DNA of 64,000 nucleotides from Actinomycetota bacterium (GCA_019347575.1 JAHWKY010000013.1:62001-126000), one strand, 5' to 3'. Counted from the first letter of the stretch, positions 48,105 through 58,173 are shown. Numbers and translations are program-made. Notes: generated by a model from the sequence alone, not told the origin.

Positions 48105-49610
48105 GTGCGTCCCGCTGCCCTGCTCGTCGGGCTCGCGCTCATCAGTGCCACGTCGTGGAGTGGGTCCACCGCGACGGCGGCAGCCGCGTCGCGCCAACGC
48201 GTCGGCCCGCCGGTCGGCGGTGTACCGGTCGTCTACGCCGCGCCGGTCCCCGGCCGCGTCGTCGCCCCGTTCGAAGCCCCCGCGACCCCCTACGCGCGTG
48301 GCCACCGCGGCGTCGACCTGGCGGTGACGCTCGGAGAGCAGGTGGCGGCCGCGGCGGTCGGAACGGTGGGGTTCGCCGGAACGGTCGCCGGGACGAGGTG
48401 GATCAGCATCCAGCATCCCGACGCGATCCGGACGACCTACGGGCCGATGGACCGGATCGACGTCCGCGTCGGGGATCGGGTCGCGCGCGGGCAACGGATC
48501 GGGACCAGCGCGCCAGGTCACGAGCCCGGACGTGGTCCGGTGTCCCTGCACTGGAGCGCGCGGCTCGGTCCCGACCGCTACCTCGATCCCCTGACGCTGC
48601 TGCGTGGCGGGACGGGGCCGTGGCGCCCCACCCTGGTCGGGGCGGGGGAGTGGTCGACCACCGGTGAGCGCGACGTCCCCGCCTACGACGAGTGGACTGG
48701 AGAGCACTCGTGGTGGGGCGCCGTGCCGGGATCGCGTGCAGCCGACGGCCCGGGCTGGGTGTTCGCGCCGAACCCCAACCTCGCGGTCGGGGTGGCGGGG
48801 TTCAACAGCCACAGCGGGGCGACCGCGATGGATCTCACCCACCTCGGCTACGCCCCGGAGGACGTGACCCACTTCAGCTACGCGGGCATCGATGCGGACG
48901 GTCGGCCGATGCCCTACGAGGCTCACGACACGCTGGTCGGCGTCCACGAGGCGGCTCTGCGGCTGCGCGACCAACTCCGTGCCCTGGCCGCCGCCGACCC
49001 GGGACGAGCGGTCGACCTGATGGGCCACTCGATGGGCGGCGTGGTGGCGCTGTGGTACCTGCTCGCTCTGCACGATCCCGCCGATCCGACCCTGCCGCCC
49101 GTCGACCACGTCGTCACCATCGCGTCTCCCATCGAGGGTGCGGCGCTGGCGGGCACAGCACAACGGGCGCAGCACAACCCCCTCGTCGACCTGATCGTCG
49201 ATCACCTCGCCGGCCACGTCTCCGACAGCGCCTCGCTCGAGGACCTCGCACCGGGGTCGGCGCTCCTGAGCGAGCTCGAGCAACGATGGGTCCGCGCCCG
49301 CGAGGACCCCTGGAGCAGCCCGCTGGCCACGGGGACGCGTGTCGCGACCTTCGGGGGAAGCCGGGATCCGGTCGTGCCGGAGCACCGCAGCGAGCTACCC
49401 GACGCCCCGCACGTGGTCCTCCCCGGCGACCACTCGCGCGTTCGCGACACCGAGGCGAGCCGCATCGCGGTGCGTGCGTTCCTGGCGGATCAGCCGGTCC
49501 CGGGTGCACCGGGCGGCGTCGGGCACGTCCTCAGCTACGGCATCAGCTGGCTGGAGGGCCTCGTCGGTGAGCTGCTCGCACCACCGTTACCGATCCCCGG
49601 CCTCGGTTGA
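48105..49610 (+). CDS. Secreted M23-peptidase/alpha-beta hydrolase fusion
   Basis: A 501-residue protein. Residues about 1-27 form a signal peptide. Residues about 45-165 are an M23 LytM-like domain with GHRGVDLA (H67, D71) and SLHWSAR, where the usual HLH has become SLH, so the zinc site may be kept but one catalytic His is missing. Residues about 190-480 form an alpha/beta hydrolase of the PGAP1/lipase type with GHSMGGVVALW and a C-terminal DHSRV His. The joining of wall-peptidase-like and lipase-like parts in one secreted protein is unusual. It stands between whiG and rpsB, where a short M23 gene is common in actinobacteria. Confidence 0.83.
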   Translation: MRPAALLVGLALISATSWSGSTATAAAASRQRVGPPVGGVPVVYAAPVPGRVVAPFEAPATPYARGHRGVDLAVTLGEQVAAAAVGTVGFAGTVAGTRWISIQHPDAIRTTYGPMDRIDVRVGDRVARGQRIGTSAPGHEPGRGPVSLHWSARLGPDRYLDPLTLLRGGTGPWRPTLVGAGEWSTTGERDVPAYDEWTGEHSWWGAVPGSRAADGPGWVFAPNPNLAVGVAGFNSHSGATAMDLTHLGYAPEDVTHFSYAGIDADGRPMPYEAHDTLVGVHEAALRLRDQLRALAAADPGRAVDLMGHSMGGVVALWYLLALHDPADPTLPPVDHVVTIASPIEGAALAGTAQRAQHNPLVDLIVDHLAGHVSDSASLEDLAPGSALLSELEQRWVRAREDPWSSPLATGTRVATFGGSRDPVVPEHRSELPDAPHVVLPGDHSRVRDTEASRIAVRAFLADQPVPGAPGGVGHVLSYGISWLEGLVGELLAPPLPIPGLG

Positions 49611-49616
49611 CGCCGG

Positions 49617-49645
49617 TGGACCGTGGTGCGCCCCGCCGGTACCCT
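49617..49645 (+). promoter_or_regulatory. Candidate rpsB promoter
   Basis: TGGACC at 49617-49622 and TACCCT at 49640-49645 with a 17-nt spacer. It would give a leader of about 215 nt before rpsB that contains the hairpin and repeats below. Confidence 0.42.
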
Positions 49646-49650
49646 GCCCG

Positions 49651-49677
49651 GGACGGCCCGCCACGCGCGGGCCGTCC
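49651..49677 (+). other. GC-rich hairpin in the rpsB leader
   Basis: An 11-bp perfect stem (GGACGGCCCGC paired with GCGGGCCGTCC) and 5-nt loop. No T-run follows. It could end the upstream gene's transcript or be a structure in the rpsB leader. Confidence 0.6.
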
Positions 49678-49752
49678 GCACGCAGCACCAACACCCATCA
49701 CACACGTCCGCTGACGGATGGCCCCGGTGCCCGGCAACGGGTGGGTCACGCC

Positions 49753-49814
49753 GTGCTCAAGCAGCGCAGGTGTAGCACGACCCAGAGTGCTCGAGTAGCG
49801 CAGCGGTAGCACGA
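49753..49814 (+). repeat. Two near-identical 28-nt direct repeats in the rpsB leader
   Basis: Copies at 49753-49780 and 49787-49814 share 24 of 28 bases and are spaced 34 nt apart. Each begins GTGCTC and ends AGCACGA, so each can fold into a small hairpin (GTGCT with AGCAC). They lie 50 nt before the rpsB start, where ribosomal protein leaders often carry feedback sites. A tRNA-like look was considered and rejected. Confidence 0.8.
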
Positions 49815-49866
49815 TCTACTCCGGACGACGCGGGCGGAGGCCCAACCGAACCAGAAGGAAGAACAC

Positions 49867-50928
49867 GTGGCTGTCGTCAGCATGCGCCAGCTGCTGGAGG
49901 CTGGCGTCCACTTCGGACACCAGACCCGGCGCTGGAACCCCAAGATGCGTCGCTACATCTACGGCGAGCGCAACGGGATCTACGTCATCGATCTGCGCCA
50001 GACGGTGGACTACATCGAACGGGCGTACTCCTTCGTCCGCGACCTCGTCGCCGGCGGCGGGAACATCCTGTTCATCGGCACCAAGCGTCAGGCGCGCGAG
50101 TCGATCCAGTATCAGGCACAACGGGTCGGCATGCCGTACGTCACCGAGCGCTGGCTCGGCGGGATGCTGACCAACTTCGAGACGATCAAGACCCGCATCG
50201 CCCGGCTCAAGGAGCTCGAGGCGATGGACACCTCCGGCACCTTCGAGCTGCTGCCGAAGAAGGAGGTCCTGAAGCTGCGGCGCGAGCACGAGAAGCTGCA
50301 GACCGCGCTCGGCGGCATCCGCGAGATGGAGCGGCAGCCGAAGGCGGTGTGGATCGTCGACACCGTCATCGAGGAGATCGCGGTCAAGGAGGCCAACCGC
50401 CTCGACATCCCGGTCGTGGGGATCCTCGATACCAACTGCGACCCCGATCTCGTGCAGTTCCCGATCCCTGGGAACGACGATGCGATCCGCTCGGCCGCGC
50501 TCCTGACCCGGATCGTCGCCGACGCCTGCGCCGACGGGCTGTTGCTGCGCGCGTCGCGGTCGCCGGACGAGGAGCTGCAGATCCAGGCCATGCAGGCCGC
50601 CCGATCCGCCGGCGGAGGCCTCGACGCCACCGAGCCCAAGGCCCAGTGGGAGATCGAGCTCGAGCGCGAGCAGGCCGCCAAGCAAGCGGCTGTCGCCAGC
50701 GCCGGCACCGAGGCAGCCCCATCTTCACCCCCGGCGGCTCCCGCCGAGACCGGCGACGCAGCCGACGAATCGACCGACGAGACCGCCACCGAGTCGACCG
50801 ACGAGAAGGCCGCCGAGTCGACGGACCAGCCGACCAACGCGACGACCGACGCGTCGACCGACGCCGCCACGGAAGCGGGCGGCGACGAGGGCGCGACGGA
50901 TGCCGGCGAGGGAACCCAGGATGGCTGA
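49867..50928 (+). CDS. rpsB: 30S ribosomal protein S2
   Basis: A 353-residue S2. The core is complete: [67 protein letters not shown] and [20 protein letters not shown]. It has an acidic extension of about 100 residues with repeats of the type [14 protein letters not shown], making it longer than the usual 240-300. S2 is needed for S1 and mRNA binding in the small subunit. GTG 49867 follows AAGGAAG. It overlaps tsf by 8 nt. Confidence 0.97.
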   Translation: MAVVSMRQLLEAGVHFGHQTRRWNPKMRRYIYGERNGIYVIDLRQTVDYIERAYSFVRDLVAGGGNILFIGTKRQARESIQYQAQRVGMPYVTERWLGGMLTNFETIKTRIARLKELEAMDTSGTFELLPKKEVLKLRREHEKLQTALGGIREMERQPKAVWIVDTVIEEIAVKEANRLDIPVVGILDTNCDPDLVQFPIPGNDDAIRSAALLTRIVADACADGLLLRASRSPDEELQIQAMQAARSAGGGLDATEPKAQWEIELEREQAAKQAAVASAGTEAAPSSPPAAPAETGDAADESTDETATESTDEKAAESTDQPTNATTDASTDAATEAGGDEGATDAGEGTQDG

Positions 50929-51535
50929 CATCACCGCTGCCGCCGTCAAGGAGCTCCGCGAGCTCACCGGCGCCCCGATGATGGCGTGCAAGCAGGCGCT
51001 CGTCGACGCCGACGGCGATCTCGACGCCGCGGCCGACCTCGTGCGCGAGCGCACCGGTGCGAGGATCGCTGCTCGGACCGCCGATCGCACCGCCTCGGAG
51101 GGGCTGGTACACGCCTACCTGCACCAGCCGAGCCCCGGTACCCCGGCCAGGGTGGGCGTGCTGCTCCAGCTCAGCTGCGAGACCGACTTCGTGGCCAAGA
51201 ACGAGGAGTTCCAGCAGCTCGCTCGAGACCTCGCGCTGCACATCGCAGCGTTGAAGCCGCAGTTCGTGCGTGAGGACGAGGTCGACGAGGCTGTACTCGA
51301 GAAGGAGCGCGACTTCGCCCGCAAGGAGGCCAAGGAGTCGGGCAAGCCCGACGACATCGTCGAGCGCATCGTCGAGGGCAAAGTCAAGAAGTTCTACGAG
51401 GAAGCGGTGCTGCTGAACCAGCCCTTCGTCAAGGACGACTCGAGGACCGTCGCCAAGGTCATCGAGGAGGTCCAGGGCAAGATCGGCGAGAAGATCGAGG
51501 TCGCGCGCTTCGTGCGCTTCCAGGTCGGCGCCTGA
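50921..51535 (+). CDS. tsf: Elongation factor Ts
   Basis: A 204-residue EF-Ts with [20 protein letters not shown], a UBA-like start that binds EF-Tu, and [16 protein letters not shown]. It is of the short type that lacks part of the C-terminal module found in E. coli. It regenerates EF-Tu-GTP. ATG 50921 begins at the UBA domain and overlaps rpsB. The following 176 nt before the next gene end show no gene. Confidence 0.96.
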   Translation: MADITAAAVKELRELTGAPMMACKQALVDADGDLDAAADLVRERTGARIAARTADRTASEGLVHAYLHQPSPGTPARVGVLLQLSCETDFVAKNEEFQQLARDLALHIAALKPQFVREDEVDEAVLEKERDFARKEAKESGKPDDIVERIVEGKVKKFYEEAVLLNQPFVKDDSRTVAKVIEEVQGKIGEKIEVARFVRFQVGA

Positions 51536-51711
51536 CGCCGCTGCGCCTTCGTGCACGGCGTCCTTCCCTGTTGAGGATCGCGCCTCTGGTCCGTGGGGGT
51601 CATGGTCGCACGCCGTGCGAGACCGTACGCTCTGGGCGGGAGAACGGGAAGCCGAACGGGGTCAAGGAGCAGGCGAAGATGATCTACGAGACGCTCGCCC
51701 AGCGCGAGTGA

Positions 51712-53451
51712 TCAGACCCCGTCGCACTCGGGTGCGAGCACGCCCTGGCTGCAGACCGTGGCGGGGGGGCCCGCCCCGACGATGTTGACGGCACGCACCT
51801 CGTAGTCGTGCGTGGCGGCGAGCAGCAGTACCGGATCGTCGTAGCTGGTCTGCTCGGGTCCGACGGTCGCGACCAGGACGCCGTCCCGGAGGATGTCGTA
51901 GCGCAGCACCGGCGCGCGTCCGTCGCTCTCGGGGGGTGCCCACTGCAACCGGCGGTTCACCAGCGTGGCCTGGACGGTGAGCTCGCGGGGCGCGGACGGT
52001 GTCGTCGGCGTCCGCGCGCTGGCGTAGCCGAAGAGACCCGGTCCGTCGTCGTTGAACGCGCGCACCGCCACCGTGTACATCGTGTCGCCTGACAAGCCGT
52101 CGAACTGCGCGGAGCGTGCCGAGCCAGGGAGGGTCAGTCTCCGGCTGGGTTCATCGGCCCCCCAGGCGAGGACCTCGTACTCCGTGATCGGGGTGCCGCC
52201 GGAGCTGGGCGCCGCCCACGTGACCTCGATCCTCCCCGGCGCGTCGGTCGCCGCGCGGGCGGTCGGTTCGGGTTGCCCGGGGGGTTGCGGGTACGAGCCC
52301 AACAGGGCACCGCCGGTGGTCGCGAGCAGGATGCGACCGGAGACGAAGTCGAAGTTCCGCAACGGTCCGCTGAGCGCGGTCTCGCCGACGATGCGGTGCG
52401 CCCACGTCCCGGAGGGTGTGCGCTCGAGCAGCGACGGTGCCGCGTCCGAGCGGCTCGCCAGGATCTGGTCCCCCGAGGCCGCCAGGAGCGTCGCGAAACG
52501 ACCGCCAGGGAGGTCGGCGTCCTCCGGCTCCTCGATGAGCTCGAGCTCCCACGGCGCTCCATCGCTCGCGCGGTGGTACCGCGCGATCAGTTCGTGGGGC
52601 TGTACGTCGATGACGATGCTGTTGTCGGTCGCTGACAGGACGTTGGCGGCGCTCGTGCCGGGCGGCCCGAGGTTGTACGGGTCGGGGAGCCGCTCGGGCG
52701 TGAACCCTCCGCCGTTGCCGTGGAACACCCACACCTCCTCGTCACCGAGGTTGCCAGCAGCGTCGCGCTCTCTCCCGACCACGACGATGTCGTCACCGGC
52801 CAGGGCCACCTCCTGGCCGAAGCGGCCGCTCTCGGTCGCGGCCCCGGGGCGTACGAGGCGGTGGTAGCGCGTCGTTCCATCGGGTTCGGTGAGCCAGACG
52901 TGCACCTCGCCCGCTGCCCCGACCACGGTGCCCTCGTTCCGGGTCGCGAACTCATCGCCGACGACGAGCAGGCGACCGTCGCTGGCCACGCGCGGCCACG
53001 TGATACCCGCCGCGACCTCGCCCTCGTAGACCGCTTCCGATACCCCAAGACGGAACGACGTGACCGAGTTCCGGCTAGCCGCGAGGAGCTGGTCGTCGTG
53101 GACGTGGACCCCGAACTCGCCGAACCGTCCGGTCACGCTCGAGCCCATGGGGGTCGTGACGTCGTAGGCGCTCCAGGTCCCGTCGCCGAGGCGACGGTGA
53201 ACGCGGACCGCGCCGGCATCGGTTACCCCGTCGACATCCGCGTCGTACGCGGCCACGGCGGCCGTGTCGCGTGTCACCGCCACCGCGGTGCCGTCGGACC
53301 CTCCGGGCCCGTCCAGGGGTGTCCACTCGATGTCGTTCGTGCCCGGGAGGGCGGCGACCGGTGTCACCAAGCCCATGACGAGGCCGACTGTGACCACGAG
53401 GAATGACCTGTGGCTCCGGGACATCGTGCGGATGCGGTCCCACGTCGTCAT
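51712..53451 (-). CDS. Secreted protein with beta-propeller-like and fibronectin-III domains
   Basis: A 579-residue protein. Residues about 1-35 carry a signal segment ([19 protein letters not shown]). Residues 40-370 contain repeating blades such as [28 protein letters not shown], as in FG-GAP/integrin-like propellers. Residues about 375-560 have two fibronectin-III repeats ([39 protein letters not shown]). ATG 53451 follows GGGGAGG and is preferred to the start at 53505. It lies on the reverse strand in the middle of the tsf-pyrH pair, an unusual place. Role unknown, probably surface adhesion or matrix. Confidence 0.78.
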   Translation of the reverse strand: MTTWDRIRTMSRSHRSFLVVTVGLVMGLVTPVAALPGTNDIEWTPLDGPGGSDGTAVAVTRDTAAVAAYDADVDGVTDAGAVRVHRRLGDGTWSAYDVTTPMGSSVTGRFGEFGVHVHDDQLLAASRNSVTSFRLGVSEAVYEGEVAAGITWPRVASDGRLLVVGDEFATRNEGTVVGAAGEVHVWLTEPDGTTRYHRLVRPGAATESGRFGQEVALAGDDIVVVGRERDAAGNLGDEEVWVFHGNGGGFTPERLPDPYNLGPPGTSAANVLSATDNSIVIDVQPHELIARYHRASDGAPWELELIEEPEDADLPGGRFATLLAASGDQILASRSDAAPSLLERTPSGTWAHRIVGETALSGPLRNFDFVSGRILLATTGGALLGSYPQPPGQPEPTARAATDAPGRIEVTWAAPSSGGTPITEYEVLAWGADEPSRRLTLPGSARSAQFDGLSGDTMYTVAVRAFNDDGPGLFGYASARTPTTPSAPRELTVQATLVNRRLQWAPPESDGRAPVLRYDILRDGVLVATVGPEQTSYDDPVLLLAATHDYEVRAVNIVGAGPPATVCSQGVLAPECDGV

Positions 53452-53606
53452 CTGGTTGCCTCCCCGGGTCGATCCGGCCCCCGCACGGCCGCTTCGCACG
53501 GCCACTTCGCCGTCAGTTCCCGGGATACCTGTCCGGGACGAGCGGTCCGGAGGCGTCGGCTAGCATCCTTACGAGCATCCGGGATCGCCAGCTGGAGGAC
53601 CGCGCC

Positions 53607-54338
53607 GTGACCGACGCCAGCCGGCAACCCTACCGCCGCATCCTCCTCAAGCTCTCCGGAGAGGCGTTCGCGGGTCCCGAAGCGGACGGCGGCATCTCGA
53701 CCCAGGTCGTGAACTTCATCGCGTCCGAGCTCGTCGAGCTCGCGCAAGCCGGCACCGAGGTCGGCGTCGTCGTCGGGGGCGGCAACATCTTCCGCGGGAC
53801 GTCCCCTCAGGCTGCCGGCATGGACCGTTCGAGCGCCGACCAGATGGGGATGCTCGCGACGGTGATCAACGCGCTCGCCCTGCAGGACGCGGTCGAGAAG
53901 GCCGGTGTTCCCACCCGCGTCCAGAGCGCGATCGCGATGCAGGAGCTGTGTGAGCCCTACATCCGTCGCCGAGCGCTCCGCCACCTCGAGAAGGGCCGCA
54001 TCGTGGTCTTCGCGGCCGGTCTCGGGGCGCCGTACTTCTCGACCGACACCGCGGCCGCGCAGCGGGCGCTCGAGATCGGGGCGGAGGTGCTACTCAAGGG
54101 CACCCAGGTCGACGGGATCTACGACGCGGATCCGCGCACGGCCCCGGATGCACACCGCTTCGAGTCGGTCGACTTCCTCGAGGTCCTCAACCGCGGACTC
54201 ACCGTCATGGACGCGACCGCGATTTCGCTGTGCATGGACCACAAGCTGCCTATCGTGGTCTTCGAGCTGCTCGAGAAGGGCAACATCCGTCGCATCGTCG
54301 AGGGTGAGGCCGTCGGCACCCTCGTGACCGCTGGCTGA
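53607..54338 (+). CDS. pyrH: Uridylate kinase
   Basis: A 243-residue UMP kinase of the amino-acid-kinase fold: [67 protein letters not shown] and [16 protein letters not shown]. It makes UDP from UMP and is regulated by GTP and UTP in other bacteria. GTG 53607 follows TGGAGG and begins right at the domain; a longer open frame upstream was rejected. It starts the pyrH-frr-cdsA-rlmN-dxr-rseP-ispG run. Confidence 0.97.
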   Translation: MTDASRQPYRRILLKLSGEAFAGPEADGGISTQVVNFIASELVELAQAGTEVGVVVGGGNIFRGTSPQAAGMDRSSADQMGMLATVINALALQDAVEKAGVPTRVQSAIAMQELCEPYIRRRALRHLEKGRIVVFAAGLGAPYFSTDTAAAQRALEIGAEVLLKGTQVDGIYDADPRTAPDAHRFESVDFLEVLNRGLTVMDATAISLCMDHKLPIVVFELLEKGNIRRIVEGEAVGTLVTAG

Positions 54339-54357
54339 CGCGAACAGGAGAACGCCG

Positions 54358-54930
54358 ATGACCCAGTTCACCGACGTGAGGTCCGTCCTCGCCGACGCCG
54401 GACACCGAATGGACGGAGCCGTCGATCACCTGCAGATCGAGTTCGCCGGTATCCGCACGGGGCGCGCGAACCCCCAGCTGCTGCACAGCCTGCAGGTCGA
54501 CTACTACGGCCAGATGACCCCGTTGCAGCAGCTCGCGACGTTCGCCGTGCCCGAGCCGCGGATGCTGGTGGTCAGTCCCTACGACAAGTCCTCGCTCGAC
54601 GCGATCGAGAAGGCGATCCGTGACGCTGACTTCGGCCTCAACCCCTCCACCGACGGCCAGATCATCCGGTGCGTATTCCCCGAGCTCACCGAGGAGCGGC
54701 GCAAGGAGTACATCAAGCTCGCCAAGGCGCGCGCGGAGGACGCACGTATCGCGGTCCGCAACGTCCGACGCGATGCCAAGGACTCGCTCCAGAAGCTGGT
54801 CGACGACGGCGACATCGGCCAGGACGAGCACGACCGTGCCGCCAAGCAGCTCGAGGAGCTGACCGGGCGGCACGTCGGTCGGATCGACGAGCTGCTCGAG
54901 CACAAGGAGCAGGACCTGCTCGAGGTCTGA
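54358..54930 (+). CDS. frr: Ribosome recycling factor
   Basis: A 190-residue RRF. The domain I helix has LQIEFAGIRTGRANPQLL and later AEDARIAVRNVRRDAKDSLQ; the domain II strand region has LVVSPYDKSSLDAIEKAIRD. It acts with EF-G to release ribosomes after termination. Normal length and normal position behind pyrH. Starts at ATG 54358 with AGGAG nearby. Confidence 0.97.
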   Translation: MTQFTDVRSVLADAGHRMDGAVDHLQIEFAGIRTGRANPQLLHSLQVDYYGQMTPLQQLATFAVPEPRMLVVSPYDKSSLDAIEKAIRDADFGLNPSTDGQIIRCVFPELTEERRKEYIKLAKARAEDARIAVRNVRRDAKDSLQKLVDDGDIGQDEHDRAAKQLEELTGRHVGRIDELLEHKEQDLLEV

Positions 54931-54938
54931 GGCCACCC

Positions 54939-55829
54939 TTGAGTGCCCAACCCGCCCCAGAAGAGCCTGCCGGTGACGCCGGCCCTCCCGTGACGGCCCT
55001 GCCGCCCGACCGACGGAAGGTGGGTGGCCGCGACCTACCCGTCGCCATCGCGGTCGGGGTCGTCCTCGCCGCGGCGTTCCTGCTGACCACCTTCCTCACG
55101 CCGCTGGGTTTCACCATCCTCGTCGGTGTGCTCGTGTTGATCGCCGTGTTCGAGGCGGGCGCGGTGTTCACCGACGCGGGCTGGCCCGTGGCACGTCCGG
55201 TGCTGACGGCCACCGCCATCGTCGCCCTGGCAGGCACCTACGAGCTCGGACTCGAGGGACAGGTCCTGGGCCTGGCCGTCCTGTTGCTCGGTGCGGTGGC
55301 GTGGGAGCTCGCTGACCCGCACCGGCACGACGTCGTGCGCAACATCGCCGGCACCGTCCTGCTGGGTCTGTGGGTACCCATGCTGGCGTCGTTCGCCATC
55401 TTGCTCATCACCCGACCGGTCGATGCGGCGGCTGCCGTGCTGGCGGTCGTCGGGGCGGCGATCGTGTCCGACATCGGGGCGTTCGCCGTCGGCGTGACCA
55501 TCGGCCGCCACCGGATCGCCCCCACGATCAGCCCCAACAAGACCTGGGAGGGACTGATCGGCGGGCTGTTCCTCGCCGTCTTGCTCGCCGTGGCGGTGCT
55601 GCCCAACGTGGGTGAGCTGTTCGACGTCCCGACCGCCGTGCTGCTCGCCGTGGCCGGGGGGCTCGCCGGCTTCACCGGGGATCTGGCGGAGTCGATGGTG
55701 AAGCGCGACCTCGGCGTGAAGGACCTCGGCACGATCCTGCCGGGACACGGCGGCGTGCTCGACCGCGTCGACGGGATCCTGTTCGCGCTCCCCGTCGGCT
55801 ACTACGTCCTCGAGCTGATGGGCCGCTAG
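54939..55829 (+). CDS. cdsA: Phosphatidate cytidylyltransferase
   Basis: A 296-residue membrane protein with about eight hydrophobic segments and the CDP-diglyceride synthase signature: MVKRDLGVKDLGTILPGHGG then VLDRVDGILFALP. ISPNKTWEGLIGGLFLA is a second family segment. It turns phosphatidate and CTP into CDP-diacylglycerol in the inner membrane. TTG 54939 gives a short polar N-terminus; a GTG at 54989 is an alternative. The stop overlaps the rlmN start. Confidence 0.94.
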   Translation: MSAQPAPEEPAGDAGPPVTALPPDRRKVGGRDLPVAIAVGVVLAAAFLLTTFLTPLGFTILVGVLVLIAVFEAGAVFTDAGWPVARPVLTATAIVALAGTYELGLEGQVLGLAVLLLGAVAWELADPHRHDVVRNIAGTVLLGLWVPMLASFAILLITRPVDAAAAVLAVVGAAIVSDIGAFAVGVTIGRHRIAPTISPNKTWEGLIGGLFLAVLLAVAVLPNVGELFDVPTAVLLAVAGGLAGFTGDLAESMVKRDLGVKDLGTILPGHGGVLDRVDGILFALPVGYYVLELMGR

Positions 55830-56989
55830 TGCCGACCGTCGACCCGTACGCGCTGGACCGGTCCGGCCTCGAGACGTTGCTCGAGGAGCTGGGTGAACCG
55901 GCGTACCGCGGCCGGCAGGTGCACGCGTGGCTCGTGCGGGGCATCGACGATCCGGCGGAGATGACCGACGTCCCCAGCGCGCTGCGCCCCGAGCTGGCCG
56001 CGCGCTTCCTGCCCGCCCGCCCCGAGCTCGTCAGCCACGTGGTGACCGATGAGGGCCGTACCCACAAGCTGTTGCTGCGGTTCGACGACGGCGAGGCCAT
56101 CGAGACCGTCCTCATGCTCTATCCCGGTCGTGCCACGGTGTGCGTGTCCAGCCAGGCGGGCTGCGCGCTGGGGTGTCCCTTCTGTGCGACCGGGCAGGCG
56201 GGACTGCGTCGGCAGCTCATCTCCGGCGAGATCGTCCGACAGGTGGTGGTGGCCGACGCCGCCCTCCGGACCGGCCGCCTGTTCGACCAGGACCTGCCGG
56301 AGGTCGGTCGCGCCGACCGCGTCACCAACGTCGTGTTCATGGGCATGGGAGAGCCGCTCGCGAACCTCGATGCGACCATCGCCGCGATCGAGTGGTTGCA
56401 CGATCCCGAGGGGTTCGACCTCGGAGCGCGGAGCATCACCGTCTCGACCGTCGGACTGGTCCCCGGGATGCGTCGTCTCGCGGACCTCGGCATCCCCGTC
56501 ACGCTCGCCGTCTCGTTGCACGCCGCCAACGATCGGCTCCGCGATGACCTCGTGCCGATCAACCGCACCCATCCCATCGCCGAGGTCATCGACGCCGCAC
56601 GTGCGTACCGTGCCGCGACCAACCGCCGCGTCACCTTCGAGTGGTGCCTGATCGGAGACGTCAACGACTCCATCCGGGACGCGCACGAACTGGCGGAGCT
56701 CGCCCGGTCGTTGCGAGCGCACGTCAACGTGATCCCCATGAACCCCACTCCGGGCGTCGTGTGGCGCGAGCCGTCGCTCGCGCGCACCGAGGCCTTCATC
56801 GGTGAGCTGGAACGGCGGGGCGTCAACGTCACGCTGCGCGACACCCGTGGGCGCGACGCCGACGCGGCCTGCGGTCAGCTGCTGGCCCGGTACCACCTCG
56901 GTGACGGCCGCCGTCTGCCCGTCGCGGTGGGGGCGGCGGAGCGGGTCGACGCGTGGCGCACCGACGCGACTGACGTCGCCCCAACGTGA
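55829..56989 (+). CDS. rlmN: 23S rRNA/tRNA adenine-C2 methyltransferase
   Basis: A 386-residue radical SAM enzyme. The iron-sulfur CxxxCxxC lies in GCALGCPFCATGQAG, the AdoMet-binding region in FMGMGEPLANLD, and the second active-site Cys in DADAACGQLLARY. It methylates A2503 of 23S rRNA and A37 of some tRNAs. The start overlaps cdsA and the end overlaps dxr. Confidence 0.95.
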   Translation: MPTVDPYALDRSGLETLLEELGEPAYRGRQVHAWLVRGIDDPAEMTDVPSALRPELAARFLPARPELVSHVVTDEGRTHKLLLRFDDGEAIETVLMLYPGRATVCVSSQAGCALGCPFCATGQAGLRRQLISGEIVRQVVVADAALRTGRLFDQDLPEVGRADRVTNVVFMGMGEPLANLDATIAAIEWLHDPEGFDLGARSITVSTVGLVPGMRRLADLGIPVTLAVSLHAANDRLRDDLVPINRTHPIAEVIDAARAYRAATNRRVTFEWCLIGDVNDSIRDAHELAELARSLRAHVNVIPMNPTPGVVWREPSLARTEAFIGELERRGVNVTLRDTRGRDADAACGQLLARYHLGDGRRLPVAVGAAERVDAWRTDATDVAPT

Positions 56990-58173
56990 ACCGCGATGCG
57001 CGCCGACGGGTCGTGCTGCTGGGCGCCACCGGCTCCATCGGCACGCAGGCACTGGACGTCATCCGCGCACATCCCGGCCGCTTCGAGGTCCTCGCGCTCG
57101 CAGCGGGAACCGACGCCCGTGCGCTCGCCCAGCAGGCCGAGGAGTTCGGGGTCACTCAGCTCGCGGTGGCGGACGCGGACGCGGCTCGTTCCCTGCGGGA
57201 GCGCCTCCCCGATGCGGTGGTCCGCGACGGCGCCGCCGGCATCGCCGAGATCGCCGCGCTACCAGACGCCGACGTCGTCCTCAACGCCGTCACGGGCGCC
57301 CGCGGACTCGCTCCGACGCTGGCTGCCCTCGGCGCCGGTCACGTCGTCGCGCTGGCCAACAAGGAGAGCCTGATCGTCGGCGGCGACCTGGTGATCGCGG
57401 CGGCGGAGCAGGCTGGGGGACGTGACCGACAGCTCGTCCCCGTCGACAGCGAGCACTCCGCGATCGCCCAATGCCTGCGCAGCGGAGCCGCGTCCGAGAT
57501 CGGCCGGGTCGTGCTCACCGCCTCGGGAGGACCCTTCCGTGGACGCACCCGCGAGGATCTGGCCGGCGTCACCGTCGCCGAGGCCCTCGCCCACCCGACG
57601 TGGGACATGGGACCGGTCATCACGGTCAACTCGGCGACGCTGATGAACAAGGGGCTCGAGCTGATCGAGGCCCACCTGCTGTTCGACCTGCCCTGGGACC
57701 GTCTGGACGTCGTGGTGCACCCGCAGTCGATCGTGCACTCCCTCGTGGAGTTCGTCGACGGCTCCACGATCGCCCAGCTGTCGCCTCCCGACATGCGTCT
57801 GCCGATCCAGCTCGCGCTGGCCTGGCCTGAGCGCCTGCCGCACGCCTTCGCCGCGATGGACTGGACCCGTGCCGAGACGCTGACCTTCGAGCCGGTCGAC
57901 CGCACGACCTTCCGTGCACTGTCGCTGGCGGAGGAGGCGGGGCGGCGTGCGGGTACCTTCCCCTGCGTGCTCAACGCCGCCAACGAGCAGGCCGTCGACG
58001 CCTTCCTCGCGGGGCGGATCCGGTTGCCCCGCATCATCGACGTCGTCGAGGACGTGCTCGAGGCGCACGCCGCGGGGAACCCCCCCGCGCCCCGCGACGT
58101 CGATGACGTCGTGGCGGCCGATGGCTGGGCCCGCGCCGAAGCGGACCGACGACTGGAGGAGGGCACGCGGTGA
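56986..58173 (+). CDS. dxr: 1-deoxy-D-xylulose 5-phosphate reductoisomerase
   Basis: A 395-residue DXR. NADPH binding is at LLGATGSIGTQALDVI; substrate and metal parts are ALANKESLIVGG, PVDSEHSAI, TASGGPFRGR, WDMGPVITVNSATLMNKGLE and HPQSIVHSLVEF. It makes MEP in the non-mevalonate isoprenoid pathway, the same pathway as ispG downstream. GTG start overlaps rlmN; stop overlaps rseP. Confidence 0.97.
   Translation: MNRDARRRVVLLGATGSIGTQALDVIRAHPGRFEVLALAAGTDARALAQQAEEFGVTQLAVADADAARSLRERLPDAVVRDGAAGIAEIAALPDADVVLNAVTGARGLAPTLAALGAGHVVALANKESLIVGGDLVIAAAEQAGGRDRQLVPVDSEHSAIAQCLRSGAASEIGRVVLTASGGPFRGRTREDLAGVTVAEALAHPTWDMGPVITVNSATLMNKGLELIEAHLLFDLPWDRLDVVVHPQSIVHSLVEFVDGSTIAQLSPPDMRLPIQLALAWPERLPHAFAAMDWTRAETLTFEPVDRTTFRALSLAEEAGRRAGTFPCVLNAANEQAVDAFLAGRIRLPRIIDVVEDVLEAHAAGNPPAPRDVDDVVAADGWARAEADRRLEEGTR

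Noticed and set aside
49787-49814. tRNA-like sequence (GTAGCGCAGCGGTAGCAC resembles a D-arm)
   Set aside because: No matching T-arm, anticodon arm or acceptor stem follows; it is half of a 28-nt direct repeat in the rpsB leader.
51536-51711. Small gene between tsf and the reverse FN3 gene
   Set aside because: Only an 11-codon forward frame (MIYETLAQRE) lies there; too short and without support.
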